A stretch of 64,000 bases of DNA from AP-15 sp963735445. GTDB lineage: Bacteria; Pseudomonadota; Alphaproteobacteria; ATCC43930; CGMCC-115725. Below are positions 8,881-17,876 of the stretch, in pieces (the first letter of the stretch is position 1; each line of letters begins with the position of its first letter). Under the pieces are notes generated by a model. It saw nothing but the letters and a program-made list of their open reading frames with translations, was not told the DNA's origin and searched no databases. Location of the stretch: assembly GCA_963735445.1 (NCBI GenBank), contig CAVTLC010000016.1:1-64000 (forward strand), given 5' to 3'. The position numbers were made by a program, and so were the translations under genes.

Positions 8881-10646
8881 TCAAAGATCGATGACGATGT
8901 CGCCCTGAGGTCGGCTGCAGCAGATCAGCGCATTGCCCTCGGCTGGCGGCTCCACGGGCTCTGGCCGGTAACCGACAGCCCCGTTGATGAGCCCAGTCTC
9001 GCAAGTGTGGCAGACCCCGGTCCGGCATGCCCACCGGACTGGCACATCGCATGCCTCGGCAAGTTCGAGGAGGCTCCGGAAGGCCGGGGCCCAGTGGACG
9101 TTTAGGCCGCTCCGCGCAAAGGACACCAATGGGCCCACGCCAGCAGACCCGGCCGGCTGGTGCGGTGCCCGGCGAGGTGCCGCCGCGATGCCAGGTGTCC
9201 TCGGCGGAGTTGAGCCGAAAATCTCACTGCGGATGCGGTTGGCCGCGACACCCCAAGTCCCAAGCTCGACGGCAAGGTCGTTCATGAAGGCGGAGGGGCC
9301 GCACAGATAGAAATCGGCATCGCGCGGCACCCTAAGCTCCTCAATCGCGTGGAGGTTCAAGCGTCCGGGAGCGTCGAAATCGACAGCGGGTCGATCGCTT
9401 GGCTGTGGCGCACTGTAGCAGATGTGACTGCGGCCTGCAGGCAAGACCTCGAGGAGTGCGCGCACCTCGGCCGCAAACGGATGCTCGCCGCCGTTGCGCG
9501 CACCGTGAAGCCACCAAATCTCTCTCGGCGACTGCTTGGCGGCTAATGCGTGCAGCATGGCCAGCACCGGAGTAGCGCCGATGCCGGCGCTAACAAGGAC
9601 GACAGGACCATCGCCCTGCTGCAACGTAAAGCTGCCGCGCGGAGCGCTCGTCTCGACGAACATCGCCCGCCTGAACCCGCGTATCGATGTAAGCCCCGGC
9701 GGCACCGTGCGGCTCGCGCTTGACGCTGATGCGATAGCGATCCTCGCTCGGCGCGCCCGACAGCGAATAGCTGCGTAGGAGAGCGCTCTCGTCGGGCCGT
9801 GGCCTGAGCCGCAAAACGACAAACTGCCCCGCCAAGGCGGCCGTCAGCGGCTCGCCGTCGGCAGACTCCAGGATTAGCGAGGTGACATTGCTGCTTTCGC
9901 GCAGCTTCTGCGATACGCGCAACGGGCGGAAGCCTTGCCACGCCGGGGGCGGGCCCATAGACGGGCCGAGCCCGGGGTTGCCCGTTGGTCCGCCGCCTTT
10001 CCGTTCCCGGTCGAGCAGCGCCTCGCAACGACGTTCGCCAACCGGCGCTCAATGCCGGAATGCGCAACGCTCGTTCCAGCCCGTTCGCCGGGTGACCCGG
10101 CAAGTATAAGAGAGCATTGATCTCGGCGACGGTCATACGCTCGGGACCCGCCTCGACCTTGACGATTTCGTCGCCGGCGCCGACTTCGCCTTCCTGCAGG
10201 ACCCGGAAATAGAAGCCGGGCCTGCCGTGTGAGACCAGCAGGGCCGCCATCTGCGGTTCGTTCATGCGGATGCCGACCCGATAGCAGGTGACGCGCGGCT
10301 GCGTCACTTCGAACAGGGCATCGCCGATCCGGTAATGATCGCCGATGCACACTTCGGTATCCGGTAGCCCCTCGACCGTAAAATTCTCTCCGAACTGGCC
10401 ATAGGTAAAGTCGTTTCGACCGAGCTGGTTTTGCCAATACCGGTAAGAGTCGATCTGATAGACAAAGACGGCCCGGTGTTCGCCGCCATGTCCCGCCAAG
10501 TCGCCTTGCCCATCACCATCGATATTGAGCCGGCGCGCCACCCGTCGGCCTTGAACGGGCGCCTTCCAGACAGCGGTGTGGATGGTTTTCCCTTGCCACT
10601 CAATGTCGCGTGGCAGGCCGACATTGACCGAGAGCAAACGTGCCAT
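8881..10646 (-). CDS. MOSC - ferredoxin reductase - 2Fe-2S fusion protein, two frameshifts
   Basis: Read across three frames, this is a protein of about 588 residues with three modules. First comes an N-terminal MOSC domain (GEHRAVFVYQIDSYRYW; QPRVTCYRV with the conserved cysteine). Next is an FAD/NADPH reductase module (RSYSLSGAP flavin motif, GIGATPVLAMLHAL nucleotide site, YLCGP). Last is a plant-type 2Fe-2S ferredoxin with Cys-x4-Cys-x2-Cys (ACRTGVCHTC) and a final cysteine. MOSC domains handle molybdenum cofactor or sulfur, so an electron-transfer role towards a Mo-linked reduction is inferred. Frame changes fall near 10010-10060 and 9655-9680, each a +1 insertion. The ATG at 10646 has GGAG upstream. 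An in-frame ATG at 10797 has a stronger AGGAGG and would add 50 residues. Confidence 0.8.
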
Positions 10647-11146
10647 CGTTTTCGTCTCCACTCTGACGATAGGCGGGGCGTAAGCGCATGTCTGCCGGTG
10701 TCGACAATCCGGTATTTGATCGAGCGCCAAATCGAAGTACGGGCGCTTGCAGGCCGTTTTGATTTCATACCGTCGCGCCGATTGTCTGGAAAGCATCTGA
10801 ACCTCCTCGTTCCGGGGTGAGGGCGGAAAGGTCTGGAACCAGCGCAAGCTCGCTTTGCGCTCAGGCATCGCCGAATGACCGCTGACCACCCCAAGGCCGA
10901 GGTCAAACTGAGCCGCGAATTGACAGGCATGTTCACGATCCCCATACTCCGGCGCTTTCCTGCCTGATGGCGCGCCGACCGAACCGGGTTCGCGCGTTGA
11001 GGAGAGTAGCGATGGCGCGGGATCCCGGCGAGATGCGCCGGCGGGGCGAACGGATCCTCAGGAACGGGCCGTCAGACCTGCGGCGACGACGATAGTCTGA
11101 GCGTCCGAAACACTCGACTTTCCAATCTTTCGCGCAGGAGACATTC
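10647..11146. other. Divergent intergenic region upstream of argD
   Basis: About 500 bases between the MOSC fusion gene and argD. The part up to 10797 may be an N-terminal extension of the MOSC gene. The rest has no recognised gene. A promoter-like TTGACA (10920-10925), 17 bases, CATACT (10943-10948) lies about 200 bases before argD. An AGGAG ribosome-binding site precedes the argD GTG. Confidence 0.4.
10920..10948 (+). promoter_or_regulatory. Candidate sigma-70 promoter upstream of argD
   Basis: A perfect TTGACA -35 is followed 17 bases later by CATACT, which matches four of six positions of the -10 consensus. It points towards argD-argF-hslO. The call rests only on the motif match. Confidence 0.3.
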
Positions 11147-12319
11147 GTGATTACACCCGTGATGCCGACCTACGGGCGGTGGGACGTTGCCGTAGACCAC
11201 GGCGAAGGCTGTTGGCTCTACTCCGAAGACGGCCGCAAATTCCTCGATTTCACCAGCGGGATCGCGGTCACCGGGCTCGGCCACTGCCATCCCCATCTGG
11301 TGGACGCCATCCGGCAGCAAGCCGGGCGGTTATGGCATTCCTCGAACTTGTTTCGCATTCCCGGCCAGGAAAAGCTGGCCCAGCGGCTGGTCGAAAATTC
11401 GTTCGCCGATACCGTGTTCTTTGGCAATTCGGGGGCCGAGGCGTGCGAATTGGCGCTAAAGGTGGCGCGCAAGTACCAGCACGACACCGGCCATCCCGAG
11501 CGCTATCGCATCATCGGGTGTGAAGGATCGTTCCACGGCCGCACCTTTGCGACATTGGCGGCAGCCGGTAACGAGAGATACCTTGAAGGGTTCGGCCCGC
11601 CGATGGACGGCTTTGACCATGTCGCCTTTGGCAATCTCAACGAAATGCGCGCCGCAATCGGCGGTGAAACCGCAGCGATCATTGTCGAGCCGGTCCAGGG
11701 CGAGGGCGGTGTGCGCCCCGGCTCGGACGATTATCTGCGCGGGTTGCGGGCGATTGCCGACGAGTTCGGATTGCTGCTGATCTTTGACGAGGTCCAGTGT
11801 GGCATGGGCCGGACCGGCAAGCTGTTCGCCTATGAGTGGTCGGGTGTCGCTCCCGATGTGATGGCCGTCGCCAAGGCTTTGGGTGGCGGTTTCCCGATCG
11901 GCGCGTGCCTGGCAACCGAGCGCGCCGCGGTCGGGATGGTGCCGGGGACCCATGGCTCGACTTTTGGCGGCAATCCGCTGGCGGTCGCTGCCGGCAACGC
12001 CGTGCTCGATGTGATGCTCGAACCCGGCTTTTTGGATCGCGTCGACGCAACGGCCAAGATGTTTCGCGGCCGCCTCGCCGAGCTGGTCAAATCCTATCCG
12101 AAGCTGTTTGCCGAATTGCGCGGCTCCGGGCTGTTGCTCGGCATCCGCTGCGTCGTGCCGGCCGGCGATATCGTGACCCGGCTGCGCGAGAACGGCCTGT
12201 TGGCGTTGACCGCCGGCGACAATGTCTTGCGGCTGCTGCCGCCATTGATCGTCAGCGAAGCCGAGATCGGCCAGGCGATGGACATCCTGCACAAGGTCGC
12301 GCGGGAATGGTCGGCGTAA
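11147..12319 (+). CDS. argD: Acetylornithine aminotransferase
   Basis: PLP-dependent aminotransferase of arginine biosynthesis, converting N-acetylglutamate semialdehyde to N-acetylornithine. The 390 residues match the family. Visible signatures are LDFTSGIAVTGLGHCHP, FFGNSGAEACELALK (phosphate-binding region), SFHGRTFATL, the PLP-binding FDEVQCGMGRTG, and the Schiff-base lysine in AVAKALGGGFPIGA. GTG at 11147 is the start, with CAGGAG seven bases upstream. The downstream argF start lies inside the end of this gene, and argD-argF-hslO is a common alphaproteobacterial order, so these three are probably co-transcribed. Confidence 0.95.
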   Translation: MITPVMPTYGRWDVAVDHGEGCWLYSEDGRKFLDFTSGIAVTGLGHCHPHLVDAIRQQAGRLWHSSNLFRIPGQEKLAQRLVENSFADTVFFGNSGAEACELALKVARKYQHDTGHPERYRIIGCEGSFHGRTFATLAAAGNERYLEGFGPPMDGFDHVAFGNLNEMRAAIGGETAAIIVEPVQGEGGVRPGSDDYLRGLRAIADEFGLLLIFDEVQCGMGRTGKLFAYEWSGVAPDVMAVAKALGGGFPIGACLATERAAVGMVPGTHGSTFGGNPLAVAAGNAVLDVMLEPGFLDRVDATAKMFRGRLAELVKSYPKLFAELRGSGLLLGIRCVVPAGDIVTRLRENGLLALTAGDNVLRLLPPLIVSEAEIGQAMDILHKVAREWSA

Positions 12320-13254
12320 GGCGGATCGCGCGCGAGCCGGCGCTGGTCGAGCGCGGGCTCGCGCCGCGCCATTTCCTCGACATCGATCAGCTCGACAATG
12401 CCGAATTGCGCGGCATTCTCGATGTCGCAAGCGCCTACAAAAACGGCCGGCGCGACCGCCCGCTCGCCGGCAAGACCTTGGCGATGATCTTTGAGAAGCC
12501 GTCGACCCGAACCCGTGTTTCGTTCGAGGTCGCGATGCGCCATCTCGGCGGCGACACGATCTTTTTGAACACGACCGACAGCCAGCTCGGCCGCGGCGAG
12601 ACCGTCGCCGATACGGCGCGCGTGCTGTCGCGCTATGTCGACGCGATCATGATCCGCACCAATCTCGCGGATAAGCTCAGGGAATTGGCCGAGCACGCGA
12701 CTGTCCCGGTGATCAACGGGCTGACCGACACGTCGCATCCGTGCCAGATCATGGCGGATGTGATGACCTTGCAGGAAAAAAAGGGAGCGCTGTCCGGTCG
12801 GATCGTGGCTTGGAGCGGCGACGGCAACAATGTCGCGGCAAGCTGGGTTCACGCCGCGGTGCGGTTCGGCTTTGAACTGCGGCTTGCCTGCCCGGAGGCG
12901 CTGTCGCCCAACCCGGCTTTGCTCGACTGGGCGGCGCGCGAGGGCGGTCGCGTCACGCTGACGATCGAGCCCAACGATGCGGTCGCCGGGGCGGATTGCG
13001 TCGTCACCGACACCTGGGTCTCGATGGGCGACGAAGCCGCAGGAACGCGCCACAATCTGCTTGCCCCGTACCGGGTCGACGAAGCCTTGATGGCATTGGC
13101 CAAGCCCGATGCCATCTTTATGCATTGCCTGCCGGTAAAGCGCGGCGCAGAGGTTACCGCTGCGGTTGTCGACGGCCCGCAATCGGTGGTCTGGGACGAA
13201 GCGGAAAACCGCTTGCACGCGCAAAAAGGGATCTTGACCTGGTGTCTTGGCTGA
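12307..13254 (+). CDS. argF: Ornithine carbamoyltransferase
   Basis: Transfers the carbamoyl group from carbamoyl phosphate to ornithine to make citrulline. The protein of about 315 residues has the carbamoyl-phosphate loop STRTR (in EKPSTRTRVSFE), the ornithine/carbamoyl site HPCQ, and the C-terminal HCLP motif followed by VKRG. The ATG at 12307 overlaps argD by 13 bases and gives the family-typical N-terminus ending HFLDIDQL. A longer open frame runs upstream through argD but is only antiphase reading of that gene. Overlap with argD implies translational coupling. Confidence 0.95.
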   Translation: MVGVRRIAREPALVERGLAPRHFLDIDQLDNAELRGILDVASAYKNGRRDRPLAGKTLAMIFEKPSTRTRVSFEVAMRHLGGDTIFLNTTDSQLGRGETVADTARVLSRYVDAIMIRTNLADKLRELAEHATVPVINGLTDTSHPCQIMADVMTLQEKKGALSGRIVAWSGDGNNVAASWVHAAVRFGFELRLACPEALSPNPALLDWAAREGGRVTLTIEPNDAVAGADCVVTDTWVSMGDEAAGTRHNLLAPYRVDEALMALAKPDAIFMHCLPVKRGAEVTAAVVDGPQSVVWDEAENRLHAQKGILTWCLG

Positions 13255-13316
13255 CCGGGCTGGAGTCACCATCTCGCGGCATTGCGCGTCGCGCCGACAA
13301 ACGAGGATAGCCAACC

Positions 13317-14252
13317 GTGAGTGCGCCAACCCACTTGGTCCCCGACGACCTTGTACAGCCTTTCCGCATCGATCCGTTTGCGCTGCGCGGAAGGCTGGTC
13401 CGGCTCGGCCCGGCGATCGATCGCATCCTGTCGCAGCACGCCTATCCCACCCCGGTAGCGGCGATGCTGGGCGAGGCGATCACGCTGGCGGTGGTCCTCG
13501 CCGGCGCGCTCAAATATGACGGCATCTTCACGCTGCAGACCAAAGGCGACGGACCGATCCGGCTGATGGTGGCGGATGTGTCGACCGATGGTGCGGTGCG
13601 CGGCTATGCCCAATACGATCAGGCCAAGCTCGATGCCGTCACCACGGCTGAGGCCGGCGCGGGCGTGAGCCTGTCGGTGCCGCGGCTGCTCGGCGGCGGG
13701 TATATCGCTTTCACCGTCGATCAGGGCGAGGAGACCGACCGCTATCAAGGGATCGTCGAGCTGGCGGGCGCCACCTTGGCGGATTGCGCGCAGCACTATT
13801 TCCGGCAATCGGAGCAGATCCAGGCCGGCATCAAGCTGGCGGTCGGCCAGACCGGGCCGGGCGATACCTGGCGCGCCGGCGGGTTGATGCTGCAACGGGT
13901 GCCGCCCGAGGGCGGCTATGGCGTGATCGCCGACGATGTCGAAGACGGCTGGCGTCGCGCCATGGTGCTGATGAGTTCGGCGACATCGGACGAGCTGATC
14001 GATCCCGGCCTCTCCCCGCATCGCTTATTGTTCCGGCTGTTTCACGAAGATGGGGTTCGGGTTTTCGACACCCACCCGCTCGAAGCGCGCTGCCGCTGCT
14101 CGCGCGAGCGGATCGAGAGGATCCTGCGCGCCTTTCCCGCCGACGAACTCGACGACATGCAAAAGGAACGGGTAACCACCGTCACCTGCGAGTTCTGCAG
14201 CCGCCGATACACCTTCGAGGCCGACGAGATCGGCCGCCTCGCCCCGGCATAA
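13317..14252 (+). CDS. hslO: Redox-regulated chaperone Hsp33
   Basis: Cytosolic holdase chaperone switched on by oxidation. The 311-residue protein has the N-terminal substrate-binding domain and a C-terminal zinc switch with paired cysteines Cys-x-Cys (EARCRCSRER) and Cys-x2-Cys (TCEFCSRRY). The order and spacing suit zinc binding in the reduced state. Start GTG at 13317 with an AGGA about nine bases upstream. It follows argF by 62 bases. This arrangement is common in Rhizobiales and says nothing about a role in arginine metabolism. Confidence 0.93.
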   Translation: MSAPTHLVPDDLVQPFRIDPFALRGRLVRLGPAIDRILSQHAYPTPVAAMLGEAITLAVVLAGALKYDGIFTLQTKGDGPIRLMVADVSTDGAVRGYAQYDQAKLDAVTTAEAGAGVSLSVPRLLGGGYIAFTVDQGEETDRYQGIVELAGATLADCAQHYFRQSEQIQAGIKLAVGQTGPGDTWRAGGLMLQRVPPEGGYGVIADDVEDGWRRAMVLMSSATSDELIDPGLSPHRLLFRLFHEDGVRVFDTHPLEARCRCSRERIERILRAFPADELDDMQKERVTTVTCEFCSRRYTFEADEIGRLAPA

Positions 14253-14273
14253 GTCAGCCGACGAGGCCGGGCG

Positions 14274-15115
14274 ATGGCCGCGGATTACGAAGCCGAGTGG
14301 GGCGCCCGATTTGGGACGGCGGCCGATCTTTCGGGCGACCTCCCGGATATTCCCTGGCTGCGGCAGGTGCTGTTGCGCCGTACCCATCGCCGCTACTTGC
14401 CGCGCCCAGTGCCGGCGGATTTGTTGCGGCTGCTGCTCGGGGCGGCATTTTCGGCCTCCTCCAAATCCGATTTTCAGCAGGCCTCGGTGATCCGTGTCAC
14501 GGACCGAGAGACGGCGCGACCAGCTCGCCGCACTGATCCCGGATATGCCGTGGATCGGCACGGCGCCGGTGTTTTTGGTGTTCTGCGGCGATGCGCGGCG
14601 GCTTGAGCAAATCGGTGATCAGCGGGGGCACCCGAACGACAACAGCCGGCTCGAGGGCTTTTTTAACGCGACGGTCGATGCTGCCCTCGTCATGCAGACC
14701 TTTATTCTTGCGGCGGAGACCGCCGGCCTCGGCTGTTGTCCGATCAGCGCATTGCGCAACCATGCCGATGCGGTCGCCCGGATACTGGAACTGCCCGAAA
14801 AGGTGTTCCCGGTAGCGGGGTTATGCATCGGTTATCCCGCCGCCGAGGGGTTTGTCAGCATGCGGCTGCCGCTGGCGGTCACGGTGCATCACCGACCGCT
14901 ACGACGACAACCGCCTTGCCGAAGATGTTGCGGCTTACGACCGGCGCCGCGCCAGCCGCTATTCGCCGCCGCGCGAGCAGCAACGCGCCCCGGATATCTT
15001 CGGCTATGCCGATTTCTACGGATGGTCCGAAGATAAATCGCGCCAGGCCGCGGCGCAGCCCGAAGGGGAAAGCTTCCCGGCCCACCTTCGCTCGCGCGGC
15101 TTTACTTTCGATTAG
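14274..15115 (+). CDS. Nitroreductase-family flavoprotein, two frameshifts as sequenced
   Basis: FMN-dependent oxidoreductase fold. The N-terminus has RRTHRRYLPRPVPADLLRLLLGAA and SASSKSDFQQ, the FMN-contacting region. After a +1 shift near 14500, family sequence resumes in another frame (DQLAALIPDMPW; ETAGLGCCPISALRNH; FPVAGLCIGYP). After a second +1 shift near 14885 it resumes in a third (DRYDDNRLAEDVAAYD ... YADFYGWSEDKSRQ). The repaired protein would have about 280 residues, near the size of NADPH-dependent nitroreductases of the NfsA/FRP type. Both breaks are single-base gains with no other damage, so sequencing error is the simplest explanation. Substrate unknown. Confidence 0.75.
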
Positions 15116-15145
15116 AGCGGCCGAAGCGCCCGCATTCCGGAAGAA

Positions 15146-15682
15146 ATGGGGCGACCGGCGCCGGCTCAGGTAAAGGCCCAGGCAGCGAAGGCCCAGGCAA
15201 TTGTCGTTTTGGGCTGCCCGTCATCGTCGCGGCTGCGCCGACGCCTCGACCGCGGGATCGACTTGTTCCAGCAAGGTCTCGCGCCGGCGCTGGTGTTGTC
15301 GGGCGGCGGCAGCGGAGCGACACCAGAAGCCGAGATCATGCGCCGTGCGGCGACGGCGCGCGGCATTCCCGAGAGCGCGTTGCTGGTCGAGCCCTATTCG
15401 CGCGACACAATCGGCAATGCGCGCGAGACGGCGCGATTGTTGCGCCGGCATGGCTGGCGGGCGGTGATCCTGGTCAGCGATAAGACTCACTTGCCACGCG
15501 CCGCGCTGCTGTTCCGCCTCGCCGGCGTCGAGGTGGTCGGGCGCTCGGGCGTCAGTTCGTCATCGGCGCTGCTCGAATTCACAACCGCGCTGCGGGAGGC
15601 GCTGGCATTTCTGCCGAGCCTGGTGCGCGCCCTCGTTACTGAGCCAGAAAGCCGCCGTCGACGGCGAGCGTGTGACCGGTGA
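15146..15682 (+). CDS. YdcF/DUF218-family protein
   Basis: Protein of 178 residues with the Rossmann-like DUF218 domain: AIVVLGCPSS at the first strand, RLDRGIDLFQQGLAPALVLSGGG, EAEIMRRAATARGIPESALLVE, SRDTIGNARETARLL, and VILVSDKTHLPRAALLF. Relatives include E. coli YdcF, SanA and ElyC, some linked to envelope biogenesis; no specific reaction is established. No clear membrane anchor is visible, so it is a short soluble form. Its 3' end overlaps the convergent SDR gene by about 47 bases. Confidence 0.75.
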   Translation: MGRPAPAQVKAQAAKAQAIVVLGCPSSSRLRRRLDRGIDLFQQGLAPALVLSGGGSGATPEAEIMRRAATARGIPESALLVEPYSRDTIGNARETARLLRRHGWRAVILVSDKTHLPRAALLFRLAGVEVVGRSGVSSSSALLEFTTALREALAFLPSLVRALVTEPESRRRRRACDR

Positions 15683-16424
15683 CCATCGCCGCCGCCGGGC
15701 TTGCGAGATAGAGGATCGCGTGCGCGATCTCCTCCGGCGTCGCCAGCCGTCCCATTGGGGTCAGTGCCGCGATGCGCTCCATAACGCCGGGCTGGTCGAG
15801 CAATGGCGCGGTCAGATTGGTGCGCACCCAGGTCGGCGCCACCGCGTTGACTCGGATGCCGGAGGATGCCCATTCGACCGCGAGCGCCCGGGTCATATTG
15901 ACGACCGCCCCCTTGGTCGCCTGATACGACACGTTCGGATAAATCCCGCCGCCCGAAAACCCCATGATCGAGGCGAGGTTGACGATCGCGCCGCCGCCGC
16001 GCCGCATCATCTGCCGTGCGGCCGCTCGCGAGCACAAGAACACCCCGGTCAGGTTGACCGCGACGACCTTGTCCCACTCGGCGAGCGGTAATTCCACCGC
16101 CGCGCGACGGATGCCGATCCCGGCGCTGTTGACCAGGATGTCGATCCCGCCATGGCGCGCCGCGACAGCGTCAATAGCGGCATCGACCGATTTCTCGTCA
16201 GTGACATCGGCGGCATGCGACGAGACCGGCCGGCCGAGAGCGGCAATTTCCTCCGCGACGGCCGCGGCGCGAACCGGATCGATGTCGAGCACCGCGACCG
16301 CGGCGCCGACGCCGGCAAGTGCGGCTGCCGTTGCGCGTCCGATGCCGCTGCCGCCGCCGGTGATCAGGGCCACCTTGCCGTTTAGGCGAAAGGCCGAGAG
16401 AGGGTCGTTGGCGATTTCGGTCAT
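15636..16424 (-). CDS. Short-chain dehydrogenase/reductase (SDR)
   Basis: NAD(P)-dependent oxidoreductase of about 262 residues. It has the classical SDR landmarks: cofactor motif TGGGSGIGRA, acidic DID after the second strand (suggesting NAD preference), NSAG, the catalytic serine region NLASIMG, Tyr-x3-Lys in SYQATKGA, and a C-terminal TGHTLAVDGGF. Start ATG at 16424 overlaps the stop of the upstream MFS gene by ATGA, so it is coupled to that transporter. The substrate cannot be told from the sequence. Confidence 0.88.
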   Translation of the reverse strand: MTEIANDPLSAFRLNGKVALITGGGSGIGRATAAALAGVGAAVAVLDIDPVRAAAVAEEIAALGRPVSSHAADVTDEKSVDAAIDAVAARHGGIDILVNSAGIGIRRAAVELPLAEWDKVVAVNLTGVFLCSRAAARQMMRRGGGAIVNLASIMGFSGGGIYPNVSYQATKGAVVNMTRALAVEWASSGIRVNAVAPTWVRTNLTAPLLDQPGVMERIAALTPMGRLATPEEIAHAILYLASPAAAMVTGHTLAVDGGFLAQ

Positions 16425-17791
16425 TTCCTGTCTCCCTCGAATTTGATCGGCGCCAATACCAACCTCGGTTGCAGCCGCCAAAACCAGACGGCGACGATCA
16501 GCGTCGCGCCTCCGGTCAGCAGAAACAGCCCGGGAACGCTGACCCCGACAGCGATCAATGCCATCGTCGCGACGGCAGCGATGACCATTGCCGCGGCGTT
16601 GATCACGTTGTTGGCCGCGATTGCCCGGGCGCGCTGGGCGCGCGCGCTCGCCGCCTGCAACAACACGTAAAGCGGCACGATAAAGATCCCGCCCGACACC
16701 GCGATCCCCAGCAGATCGATGAGGATCCGCCAATGCGCCGGCGATGAAAGGAACGGGCGCAGACCGAGCAAGGTACCCACTCTCGCCACGGCCGGCGGGC
16801 TCGCCCACCACAGATCGATCGAGAACAGAGCGATGCCAAGAGCACCCCACGGGACGGTTCGAGCACTGATGCGACCACCGAGAATGCGGCTGCACAGCAG
16901 CGAGCCGATCGCGATCCCGATCGTAAAGACGGTCAGGAACAGGGTTACGACGAGCTGCTCCCCGCCCAGCGAAAATCGGACATAGGCCGGGAATTGCGAC
17001 AGGTAAATCGCACCGGCGAGCCAGAACCAGGAAATGCCGAGTATCGAATAAAACAGGATACTTTCGCGCGCGGCTTCGCGGATGATATGCCCGGTGGCGG
17101 CAAACAGGTTCCACTCTAACGGGCTTCGCGCCGCCGCCGGGCTGGTTCCCGGGATTGCCAGGCTTGCCGCCCAGGCGGCGAGCGCCACCAAAATGATCAG
17201 CGCCGCGACAATCATCGCACCGTGATGCCCGGCTATGAGCACGCCGGCGATCGTCCCGAGCAAAATCGCGATAAAGGTGCCGGCCTCGACGAGCGCATTT
17301 CCGAGCAGGAGCTCATGCGGCGCGAGCAGATCCGGAAGGATCGCGTATTTGAGCGGGCCCAAGAACGCCGCCTCGATCCCCATCACAAACAGGATGACGA
17401 GCAATGCCGTAGTGCTGCCGAGCAGCACGCCCGCTGCCGCCGCAATCATCAGCGCAATTTCGCTGAGCTTGATCAACCGGATCAGCCACGCCTTGTCGTG
17501 CTGGTCGGCGAGCTGACCGGCGGTCGCCGAGCACAAGAAGAACGGCAGGATGAAGAGCCCGCCGGCGAGCGGGATCACGATCTCCGCCGATCTCTGCGAG
17601 GCGGCGTCGGTGCTGTAGGCGATCATCAGCACCAAGGCGTTCTTGACTGCGTTGTCGTTGAATGCCGACAAGAACTGCGCCGCGAACAAAGGCCCAAACC
17701 GCCGCGAGCCAAGTAGCGCGATCAGCCCGGAACCAGCAGGCTCGCTACGCTGGGCGCGTATAGCTGTCATAGGGTTCTGTTTCGCATGCAT
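16421..17791 (-). CDS. MFS transporter, LplT-like (lysophospholipid flippase family)
   Basis: Inner-membrane permease of about 456 residues with roughly twelve hydrophobic segments. The N-terminal signature RRFGPLFAAQFLSAFNDN, followed by VKNALVLMIAY, is characteristic of LplT and of the transporter half of MFS-acyltransferase-ligase fusions, which move lysophospholipids inward for re-acylation. No acyltransferase or acyl-ACP synthetase domain is fused or adjacent, so the lipid role is by family only. ATG at 17791 or 17770 could be the start. The 3' end overlaps the SDR start by four bases. Confidence 0.8.
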   Translation of the reverse strand: MHAKQNPMTAIRAQRSEPAGSGLIALLGSRRFGPLFAAQFLSAFNDNAVKNALVLMIAYSTDAASQRSAEIVIPLAGGLFILPFFLCSATAGQLADQHDKAWLIRLIKLSEIALMIAAAAGVLLGSTTALLVILFVMGIEAAFLGPLKYAILPDLLAPHELLLGNALVEAGTFIAILLGTIAGVLIAGHHGAMIVAALIILVALAAWAASLAIPGTSPAAARSPLEWNLFAATGHIIREAARESILFYSILGISWFWLAGAIYLSQFPAYVRFSLGGEQLVVTLFLTVFTIGIAIGSLLCSRILGGRISARTVPWGALGIALFSIDLWWASPPAVARVGTLLGLRPFLSSPAHWRILIDLLGIAVSGGIFIVPLYVLLQAASARAQRARAIAANNVINAAAMVIAAVATMALIAVGVSVPGLFLLTGGATLIVAVWFWRLQPRLVLAPIKFEGDRK

Positions 17792-17876
17792 GTCGCGCGA
17801 CGGCGAGCCTTGCCTTCGCCATCATAGGCCGCGACGCTGCAAAAGCTCGCTGGAATGGCGGCTCCGCGAGGCAGCC

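Noticed and set aside
10873..10962. Short open frame upstream of argD
   Set aside because: About 29 codons, no good ribosome-binding site and no recognisable similarity.
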